Origin: a virus
IMG/VR virus record: IMGVR_UViG_3300048554_000415
Location: 1-52,238 of that record
Reading direction: 5' to 3' (one strand)
DNA length: 52,238 nucleotides
Positions 44,951-51,767 of this stretch are shown here, piece by piece; position 1 is the first letter of the stretch; every line of letters starts with the position of its first letter. The translations under genes were made by a program, and so were the position numbers. A model generated the notes under the pieces. It searched no databases and had not been told where the DNA came from. It saw nothing but the letters and a program-made list of their open reading frames with translations.

Positions 44951-45594
44951 ACTTGTTAGAAAAATTTAATCGTGACGGATATGTTATAGTTGAAAATTTA
45001 TTAGACAGTAACGAAGCACTTAGGCTACGAGATATATGTGATGCTATACCACAAGGCGTAAATGTTGATAGTGAAGAATGGTGGACAGACTATAGTCATA
45101 GTGTAGCACAAGCTGATAAAATTTTTTTAGATACAATTACACTAAAACAAAGAGATATTGCAAATATATTATTTCAAGGTAGTGAAAATTATTCCAGTGG
45201 TGTTGCCGGATTTAAAGTTACAAAACCAGGAGGAGGAAAAGTTGCACCGCATTTTGATACTCCTTATGATAGACCTGAATATTATAACGATTTTAGCTTT
45301 ACTAAATGCATACAAGGGTGTATACTAGTAGATAAGTTCGATCATACAAATGGTGGTACTATGATATGGCCCGGTAGTCAGACTATAGAGTTTGACTATG
45401 AAAAAGTTTTAGCAGGAGACTACAACGAACAGTTTTTACAAAATGGTGTTCCTGTTATAGCTGACGAAGGATCAGCTATGTTTTTCCATGCTAGAGTTAT
45501 GCACAGTACAATGCCAAATAGATCGCAACAACGTAGAAGATTAATGTTAAATTTACATCTATCTACGGACAAGGAGTTTCGCAATGGATATTAG
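44944..45594 (+). CDS. PhyH-type Fe(II)/2-oxoglutarate dioxygenase (2)
   Basis: A 216-residue paralogue of the preceding gene. The iron ligands are HFD (His103, Asp105) and His187 in MHSTMPNRSQQRRR, with the GGTMIWPGSQ bridge. The two proteins align along their full length but have different middle loops (WWTDYSHSVAQADKIF versus MHWWSYNMSEHAIVQ), as expected for a duplication followed by change in substrate. It overlaps the cupin gene by 11 bp. Confidence 0.85.
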   Translation: MLDLLEKFNRDGYVIVENLLDSNEALRLRDICDAIPQGVNVDSEEWWTDYSHSVAQADKIFLDTITLKQRDIANILFQGSENYSSGVAGFKVTKPGGGKVAPHFDTPYDRPEYYNDFSFTKCIQGCILVDKFDHTNGGTMIWPGSQTIEFDYEKVLAGDYNEQFLQNGVPVIADEGSAMFFHARVMHSTMPNRSQQRRRLMLNLHLSTDKEFRNGY

Positions 45595-45970
45595 AAGAAT
45601 AAAAAAATTAGATCCAGAAATTAATCCCATTACATTCAAGGATGGTAGAGGTATAATTCAAACTTATTATCCTGAACAGTATAATATAGTTGAATGGAAC
45701 TATATTGTAACACTCAAGGGAGCAGTAAGAGGACATCATCTACACAAAGAGTTTGATGAATATATAATGTTTGTAGAAGGAGAGGGTGTGTACACAGAAC
45801 TTACAGAAGGTAAAGAACTTGTAACACCGGTAAGTGCAGGAGATTGTATATACTTGCCTATGCTGATGCCCCATACATTTTATCCAACTGCTGACTGCAA
45901 AATGATTGCAATGATTACCAAACGTTGGAATGATTGTGATGAACCAATAACAAAGGTAGAAATAAAATGA
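45584..45970 (+). CDS. Cupin of the WxcM/FdtA type (sugar isomerase/epimerase-like)
   Basis: A 128-residue single-domain cupin. The conserved block FKDGRGIIQTYYP (18-30), IVTLKGAVRGHHLHKEFDEY (41-60) and DCIYLPMLMPHTFYP match the double-stranded beta-helix of dTDP-4-keto-sugar isomerases and epimerases (FdtA/WxcM, RmlC-like). It would change the stereochemistry or keto position of a nucleotide-linked sugar. Its end overlaps the SDR gene by 4 bp, so it is translated with the following two SDR enzymes. Confidence 0.7.
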   Translation: MDIRRIKKLDPEINPITFKDGRGIIQTYYPEQYNIVEWNYIVTLKGAVRGHHLHKEFDEYIMFVEGEGVYTELTEGKELVTPVSAGDCIYLPMLMPHTFYPTADCKMIAMITKRWNDCDEPITKVEIK

Positions 45971-46866
45971 AACGAATAGCAATAACAGGAGGAGCCGGCT
46001 ATATAGGCTGTAGACTCAGTGAATATTTTTTACAACAAGGATATACAGTTGATTGCATCGACTGGCTCAAATGGGGTGTTGAACCTATACTCAATATTGT
46101 TGACCATAAAGACTTTAACTTACACAATGTTGATATTTGCACACCAGAAGTAGAGCCTATACTTGCTAAAGCTGACATAGTAATACACCTAGCTGGCATT
46201 ATTGGATTTCCAGCTTGCAATGCAGAACCAGACCTAGCATATAGAATTAATGTTGAAGGCACTAAAAGAGTTATCGAAGCAAGTGCAGGCAAACGTTTTG
46301 TGTATGCAAGTACCGGCAGTGTGTATGGAGCACTAGATAGTGTATGTACCGAAGAGGCAGAAGCCAATCCTATTAGCACATATAGTGTCTATAAACTAGC
46401 AGGTGAGCGTATGCTAGATGACCAAGCAGTAATTATAAGACCAGCCACAGCGTTTGGTGTTAGTAATAGATTACGCAATGATTTGTTAATAAACGACTTT
46501 GTACGCAAAGCCTGTATTGGTGAACACATGGTTTTGTTTGAAGGACATTTCAAAAGAACATTTATCAGTATAAATGATCTAGTACGCTCGTTTGCTTGGA
46601 CCGTTGATAGATATGAGGAAATGCGTGGACAAATTTGGAATGTAGGTGATGAAACACTCAATCATACCAAACTAGAAATATGCGAAACTATACAAAAGCA
46701 TATACCCACTTGGACTTATGAAAACAATACTACGCTTGAACATGACCAAGATGGTAGAAACTATTTTGTTGATTATACAAAAATTAGGAACTTAGGATTT
46801 ACAGCAACTGAGTCACTAGATCAAGGAATTGAAAATTTAATTAAAGTATACAAGGCAGTGATATGA
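45967..46866 (+). CDS. NAD-dependent sugar epimerase/dehydratase (extended SDR)
   Basis: A 299-residue extended short-chain dehydrogenase. The cofactor motif TGGAGYIG (7-14), VIHLAGIIG, RFVYASTGSVYG and catalytic YSVYK (Tyr139, Lys143) are all in place. FKRTFISINDLVRSF (about 196-210) fits the substrate-binding part of nucleotide-sugar epimerases. Specificity (4-epimerase, 4,6-dehydratase or other) cannot be read. It overlaps the fucose-synthase-like gene by 4 bp. Confidence 0.85.
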   Translation: MKRIAITGGAGYIGCRLSEYFLQQGYTVDCIDWLKWGVEPILNIVDHKDFNLHNVDICTPEVEPILAKADIVIHLAGIIGFPACNAEPDLAYRINVEGTKRVIEASAGKRFVYASTGSVYGALDSVCTEEAEANPISTYSVYKLAGERMLDDQAVIIRPATAFGVSNRLRNDLLINDFVRKACIGEHMVLFEGHFKRTFISINDLVRSFAWTVDRYEEMRGQIWNVGDETLNHTKLEICETIQKHIPTWTYENNTTLEHDQDGRNYFVDYTKIRNLGFTATESLDQGIENLIKVYKAVI

Positions 46867-47741
46867 CAACAGTACTAACCGGTGGTAGCGGATTTTTACT
46901 TAGTAATTTACAACAAGAGTATACAGCTGATTATATATCACCTCGCAGTAGTGAAGTTAATTGGATAACAGGCGAAGGTGTAAACACTTTACCTGATCAG
47001 CCAGATGTATTTGTACACAGTGCGGCTATATACGGAGGCTTGGTATTCAATCAACAGTATCCTGAACGTATACTACTAGATAATATGCGTATGTCAATAA
47101 ATGTCTTTGATTACATATTGACAGCAAAGCCAAAAAAAGTTATTATTATAGGAAGTGCATGTAGCTACCCCGGCGGCGCAACAGGCAAATTAACTGAAGA
47201 TATGATCGGCAGTGGTCGAATGGAGCGTACCGTTGAGCTTTATGCAATGAACAAGTTGTGGCAATTAGCGGCTAGTGAGCGTTTACTATCTGATTGGACA
47301 CATCTTGTACTTGCCAATATGTACGGACCAAATGATCACTTAGATTTAGAAAAAGCACATGTAGTTGGAGCATTGATGAAAAAGATATCTAATGCAAAGC
47401 GTGACGGCACTGATGTACAATTACTAGGCACCGGAGAAGCAATGCGTAGTTTAGTGTTTGTAAAAGATGTGTGTGCAGTTGTCAACCAATTCGCTACACA
47501 AGATTTACCCAACGGAGCATACAACGTTGGACACGATTCGGGTATTAGTATTAAACAGATGGCAGAAACTATTGCAGATGTAGTTGGATTTACTGGCAAC
47601 ATACTATGGGGAGATCCTAAAGATAATGGAGCTATGGTTAAAATATTAGACTATACAAAATTAGACGCAGTATATTGTGATAGACCTAAAACAAGTCTAT
47701 ACGACGGACTCGATGCATCTAAAGAATATTACAATGGATGA
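46863..47741 (+). CDS. GDP-L-fucose-synthase-like SDR
   Basis: A 292-residue extended SDR with TGGSGFL (6-12), IIGSACSYP (95-103; Ser98, Cys100), YAMNK (Tyr127, Lys131) and AHVVGALMKK (His166). The Cys/His pair is a hallmark of GDP-4-keto-6-deoxy-mannose epimerase-reductase, which makes GDP-L-fucose. FNQQYPERILLDNMRMSINV also matches the family's P-x-x-F-x-x-x-N region. It would need GDP-mannose 4,6-dehydratase, which is not in this window unless the upstream SDR does that job. It overlaps the GT10-like gene by 8 bp. Confidence 0.8.
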   Translation: MTTVLTGGSGFLLSNLQQEYTADYISPRSSEVNWITGEGVNTLPDQPDVFVHSAAIYGGLVFNQQYPERILLDNMRMSINVFDYILTAKPKKVIIIGSACSYPGGATGKLTEDMIGSGRMERTVELYAMNKLWQLAASERLLSDWTHLVLANMYGPNDHLDLEKAHVVGALMKKISNAKRDGTDVQLLGTGEAMRSLVFVKDVCAVVNQFATQDLPNGAYNVGHDSGISIKQMAETIADVVGFTGNILWGDPKDNGAMVKILDYTKLDAVYCDRPKTSLYDGLDASKEYYNG

Positions 47742-49113
47742 AGTAAAAGTACCAGTCTGGATGTTAGACTTTAATGGCACCAGTGCTATTACCAATGACT
47801 GGAAAATGTGGTACAACGGCTATAGCCGACCCAAATTAAAACAATACTTCGCCGACTTCATGCCTCAAATGTTAGAGAACCAAACTCTCAGAGAAATGTG
47901 CATTCCACTAATACCCAACGTTAATGCTAGAGATTATCTTAATTGTTTGACTTTGAATCAGAAGCATGAAAACTTTTTTTATCCAATTGCTATAAGTTGG
48001 TGGATTAACTATCCGGGTTTAATTGAAGCATCAATGGAAATACCTGACTTTATAATAGATAAAATAAAAGATAAAAAAGCAAAAATACTTTTATACAACG
48101 ATAGAGAACAATGGGGATGTACTTGGTGGAGAGAAAATGTATTAGAACCAATCTGTGACAAATATCCTGCTATCCAGTTTGAAGACTTTGCTATTGCTTG
48201 TAACAATCCAGATTTGCGAGGAGTAGAAAGTATTAAACTTATGACAAACCAAGCAATGCCACAAAGTTCAAGTTACTTTTGGTCACATGAACTTATGAGA
48301 GATAGTATTCGAAACAAAATACTAAATCCCACAGCCAATGAACACAACGGCAAAGGAAGTAGACCTTGGAAGTTTGTTTGCTTGCTTCGCAGACCTAGTC
48401 CTGTCAGATGGGCTATAAGTGCAGAGCTAATGCAATATAAATTCGATGATGATGCTTTGATGAGTATGAGTTGTGACATTGAACTTATTCCTCAGAATGG
48501 AATAAAGTTTGAAAAACTAGAAGATGGTTATTATGAATACATGCGAGAAAATTTTTGGGTAGGGAGATGTACAATTCCTGGCTATGATGAAGCACATCAC
48601 AAGTATACTAAAACCAGCGAACTGTTATACAAGTGGGATAAAGAATATCCATTTTGGATTCAAAATGATACTAATCCTTTAACCAATCCTCTTATTGAAG
48701 ATCAGATATGGAAGTTTACAGACAGCTATCTACACATTGTAAGTGAAACATATTTTGTCTCAGAAAAAGAAGGAGTGTGTTTAAGTGAAAAGGTCTTTAA
48801 ACCAATCTGGTATATGCAACCTTTTGTTGTATTTGGGTCAGCACATACACTCAGTGCTTTACGAGAGTTGGGATATAAAACATTTGACAAATGGATAGAC
48901 GAAAGTTACGATACAATCGACGATCAAGTTGAAAGATTCTATTCAGCTATCAGCAGTATTAAAAAGTTTGTGGATCAAGATGCGGAAACATTAGATGAAA
49001 TAATGAAAGAAATATTACCTGTATTAGAACACAATGTACAAGTATTAGATCACAACAATGAACATCTATATAAAGACTTTAAACAAAGCCTTGTCGATTC
49101 ATTGGGAAAGTAA
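47734..49113 (+). CDS. GT10-like (fucosyltransferase-type) glycosyltransferase (2)
   Basis: A 459-residue protein from the ATG at 47734 (MDEVKVPVWM); the frame extends 57 bp upstream to a GTG, but that lies in the fucose-synthase gene. The C-terminal half shares HIVSETYF, LSEKVFKPIWYMQPFVVFGS and LGYKTFDKWIDESYDTI (about 333-392) with the first GT10-like protein, and FVCLLRRPSPVRWAI corresponds to its FICLNRV block. It lies directly after GDP-fucose synthase and directly before radical-SAM D. This suggests fucosylation or related transfer, by context. Confidence 0.65.
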   Translation: MDEVKVPVWMLDFNGTSAITNDWKMWYNGYSRPKLKQYFADFMPQMLENQTLREMCIPLIPNVNARDYLNCLTLNQKHENFFYPIAISWWINYPGLIEASMEIPDFIIDKIKDKKAKILLYNDREQWGCTWWRENVLEPICDKYPAIQFEDFAIACNNPDLRGVESIKLMTNQAMPQSSSYFWSHELMRDSIRNKILNPTANEHNGKGSRPWKFVCLLRRPSPVRWAISAELMQYKFDDDALMSMSCDIELIPQNGIKFEKLEDGYYEYMRENFWVGRCTIPGYDEAHHKYTKTSELLYKWDKEYPFWIQNDTNPLTNPLIEDQIWKFTDSYLHIVSETYFVSEKEGVCLSEKVFKPIWYMQPFVVFGSAHTLSALRELGYKTFDKWIDESYDTIDDQVERFYSAISSIKKFVDQDAETLDEIMKEILPVLEHNVQVLDHNNEHLYKDFKQSLVDSLGK

Positions 49114-50445
49114 ATGGACAAACATACGCTTTTAAATCAATCAAAAGTGTTCTGCATGGCTCCTTGGACTCACATGCATGTATGGCCCAACGGCACAGCT
49201 AAACCATGTTGTGTTACAAATAGTGAACAAAAATACGGTAACACACACGACAATACAATTCAAGAACTATGGAATAGCGAAAGTGCATGTAAGTTAAGAA
49301 GTGACATGCTGGCAGGTAAACCTAATGAATATTGTAATCATTGTTATGCAGTTGAAAAAACAAACCAAGGTAGTTTACGCACAAGTTTAAACAAAAGATT
49401 TGGTGAAGATCATTTTGATAAAGTAAAAATTACCAAAAGTGATGGCAGTCATGACGAACCAAATTTTACATACATGGATATACGTTTTAGTAATATATGT
49501 AATCTAAAATGTAGAACTTGTAATCCAACTTGGAGTAGCAGTTGGTATGACGAATATAAAAAAGTAAATGGCAGTGTACCAGTACAGATAACGCCAAAAA
49601 AATATACACAAATAACAGACAAAGATAAACTACTGGAAGAAATACTAGGGTTAATAGATACTACTGAAGGAGTTAACTGGGCAGGCGGTGAACCGTTTAT
49701 TACAGAAGAACACTGGACTGTTATGGATCACTGGGTCAGTACTGGTAAGGCAAAAGATATAGAAGTTGATTACACCACTAACTTTAGTATGCTCAAGTAT
49801 AAAAAACGAGATTTATTTGAATTGTGGAGTCATTTCAAACAAGTGAGAATACATGCCAGTCTAGACGGAAGTTGGCAAAGAGGAGAATACCTACGCAAAG
49901 GATTAGATTGGCAACAAGTAATTGACAATCGAAAGCGTATGTTAGAACAAGCTCCACATATACAATTTGAGATCATTCCCACAGTGAGCATACTAAATGC
50001 AATGCATTTACCAGACTTTCACAAAGAATGGCTAGAGAATGGCTGGATATACAATGCAGATCATTTTAGATTTAATTTTTTATTTTCACCAAGTGAATTT
50101 TGTTTGAGAAATGCTACCAATCGATACAAAAAGAAAGTGTCTAATAGATGGCGTGAACACAAACAGTGGCTTATTGACAACCAACACAGCAAACCAGATG
50201 ATAGTATAATTCAATGGATTGACGGTTTAGAAAAATTTATGTATGTTAAAGCAGAAAAAGTCAACATGGATAAGCTGTTAACAACTTACGATAGAGTTAG
50301 AGATGAACGCTGGTGGCAGGTATTTCCAGAACTAATGGATAGAGATACATTGGTCAATACAGTTGTTAAGAAAATAAAAAGAAAATATATACGCTATCGT
50401 GTGAATAAACGAATACAGCGTAAGCAAAAATTTATAATGGATTAA
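49114..50445 (+). CDS. Radical-SAM protein with N-terminal auxiliary cysteine region (D)
   Basis: A 443-residue protein. The auxiliary region reads FCMAPWTHMHVWPNGTAKPC (13-32) with Cys33, then EYCNHCYAVEKTNQG (72-86). The radical-SAM motif is CNLKCRTC (Cys129, Cys133, Cys136), followed by WAGGEPFIT. It is closest to radical-SAM B in overall layout. The C-terminus is Lys/Arg-rich (IKRKYIRYRVNKRIQRKQK), which could bind nucleic acid or a membrane. It starts directly after the GT10-like gene and converges, with a 14-bp overlap, on an SGNH gene of the opposite strand. Confidence 0.82.
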   Translation: MDKHTLLNQSKVFCMAPWTHMHVWPNGTAKPCCVTNSEQKYGNTHDNTIQELWNSESACKLRSDMLAGKPNEYCNHCYAVEKTNQGSLRTSLNKRFGEDHFDKVKITKSDGSHDEPNFTYMDIRFSNICNLKCRTCNPTWSSSWYDEYKKVNGSVPVQITPKKYTQITDKDKLLEEILGLIDTTEGVNWAGGEPFITEEHWTVMDHWVSTGKAKDIEVDYTTNFSMLKYKKRDLFELWSHFKQVRIHASLDGSWQRGEYLRKGLDWQQVIDNRKRMLEQAPHIQFEIIPTVSILNAMHLPDFHKEWLENGWIYNADHFRFNFLFSPSEFCLRNATNRYKKKVSNRWREHKQWLIDNQHSKPDDSIIQWIDGLEKFMYVKAEKVNMDKLLTTYDRVRDERWWQVFPELMDRDTLVNTVVKKIKRKYIRYRVNKRIQRKQKFIMD

Positions 50446-51121
50446 ACTTGGCTATTTCTTTGACCAAGTGGTCACACAATATTTCATGTGATTCGGGTCC
50501 AAAATGATAATCTGGTTCGTGTTGCATACCGAGATCGTGGCAATGCACAAAAGGAATAATATTAATTCGATCATTTACCCAATCATAATGACCCTTAACA
50601 CTGGGCTGAAAAATATCTACGAACCAACTAAAAAATACACATTTCACATCGAAGTTTTCACATATCTGATGCATAGTTATAATGTCATGAAACACTTTAT
50701 AATCGTTGTATACACTAGTAATCATATGAGGTAATACTGCCGCATCTGCGTTCACTTGCTCGCCGATATACTCACTTAGCCATATGTCGTTGTTGTTTGA
50801 TTTCCAAGTATATGTACCGATATCATCAATAACTCTATGATTACTCAACTCACCGTCTTGCCAACGGGCACTTCTATTAGGAGTACTCCATCCAGTTACA
50901 GCTCTAGCAGGATCTGTTAATTGTATTACAGCAAGTTCCACATCTGGATTGTTTCTAAGTATATAATGAAGTTTTTCTATATACACACCGTTGCCACTGC
51001 CTACGTTAAAGCTGGTGATACCCGGCATGTCGAATCGTCTTGGTAAAATTTGTGCCCATGTGTCTCCCCAAATTTCGTTTGATGCATTGCTGTCTCCTAT
51101 AGTCACCAGTTTACCAGTCAT
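50432..51121 (-). CDS. SGNH/GDSL-like hydrolase (3), opposite strand
   Basis: A 229-residue protein with GDSNASNEIWGDTWAQIL (9-26), the SGNH block I with Asp10 and Ser11; the fourth position is Asn rather than the usual Ser/Leu. NVGSGNGVYIEKLHYI (39-54) supplies the Gly/Asn blocks, and PDYHFGPESHEILCDHL the Asp/His end block. It is the only minus-strand gene of the right arm. A perfect late promoter octamer and GAAGGGA ribosome site lie upstream, so it is expressed late. Its end overlaps the end of radical-SAM D by 14 bp. Confidence 0.75.
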   Translation of the reverse strand: MTGKLVTIGDSNASNEIWGDTWAQILPRRFDMPGITSFNVGSGNGVYIEKLHYILRNNPDVELAVIQLTDPARAVTGWSTPNRSARWQDGELSNHRVIDDIGTYTWKSNNNDIWLSEYIGEQVNADAAVLPHMITSVYNDYKVFHDIITMHQICENFDVKCVFFSWFVDIFQPSVKGHYDWVNDRINIIPFVHCHDLGMQHEPDYHFGPESHEILCDHLVKEIAKFNPL

Positions 51122-51145
51122 GTAAATCCCTTCATTAAGTGCGTA

Positions 51146-51153
51146 GATAAATA
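51146..51153 (+). promoter_or_regulatory. Late-promoter-like box GATAAATA before the epimerase-like gene
   Basis: One base from TATAAATA; by T4 spacing the transcript starts at 51159, the first base of the ATG. No ribosome site lies between. It overlaps the leftward late promoter by two bases. Confidence 0.45.
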
Positions 51154-51159
51154 TTTATA
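51152..51159 (-). promoter_or_regulatory. T4-type late promoter for the minus-strand SGNH gene
   Basis: On the minus strand the octamer TATAAATA is perfect (plus TATTTATA). It predicts a start near 51146, about 25 bases before the SGNH ATG, with GAAGGGA (51128-51134) between. Confidence 0.75.
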
Positions 51160-51767
51160 TGAAACTAAGTTTAAGTTATATATGTGATAGACCATACAAT
51201 ATCTATCAAAGCTATGAGAAATTAAAACCACATTACGATATGAGTGTACACATGGACTTTATGGACGGACACTTTGTTCCACGTTTGGGTGTACATCCAG
51301 AAGCAGTAAACGAATTAAGTTATCCTAATTATATTGACATACATGCAATGATAACTTGCAACAACCCAGCATGGGATGACATACTCAAAACACAGGCAAA
51401 CGTAATATTTGCACACTATGAAAGTTTTCACAGTGACCAACAATGTGTTGACTTTTTAACAAGAGATAGTAGACTAAAACTAGCATTCAAACCTTATCAT
51501 ACTATTCAACAAATAGATTCAATTTGTGATAGATTAGATGTAGATGAATTTTTATTAATGGCTTATGCACCAGGTATTAAAGTGCAAGACGCATACTACA
51601 ACTTGGAAACACTAGAAGATACACAACGTCATGTTACAGTAGACGGCGGAGTTACAATAGACACAGTAAGACATTTTAGAGAAGATCCCAAAGTAACATT
51701 GGTAGTAGGTAGTAAAGTATTGTTCAATGAAAACTATGAGGAAAATTTAAATTGCCTAATCTCTTAA
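51159..51767 (+). CDS. Ribulose-phosphate 3-epimerase-like protein
   Basis: A 202-residue TIM-barrel protein with the RPE metal and catalytic residues: HMDFMDGHFVP (His31, Asp33), DIHAMI (His62) and VTVDGGV (Asp162), followed by VVGSKVLF for phosphate binding. The family equilibrates ribulose- and xylulose-5-phosphate or related sugar phosphates (allulose-6-phosphate). It is slightly short (usual about 220). Within this sugar island it may supply an epimerised sugar phosphate rather than pentose cycling. Its ATG has no ribosome site and coincides with a predicted late start. It overlaps the next gene by 16 bp. Confidence 0.8.
   Translation: MKLSLSYICDRPYNIYQSYEKLKPHYDMSVHMDFMDGHFVPRLGVHPEAVNELSYPNYIDIHAMITCNNPAWDDILKTQANVIFAHYESFHSDQQCVDFLTRDSRLKLAFKPYHTIQQIDSICDRLDVDEFLLMAYAPGIKVQDAYYNLETLEDTQRHVTVDGGVTIDTVRHFREDPKVTLVVGSKVLFNENYEENLNCLIS

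Noticed and set aside
47118-47146. TTGACA-N17-TATTAT inside the fucose-synthase-like gene
   Set aside because: It is within a coding region, and the next gene start is about 590 bp away in a continuous overlapping operon.
47677-47733. Upstream GTG extension of the second GT10-like gene
   Set aside because: The added residues lie wholly inside the preceding SDR gene, and the ATG at 47734 gives the usual short overlap.
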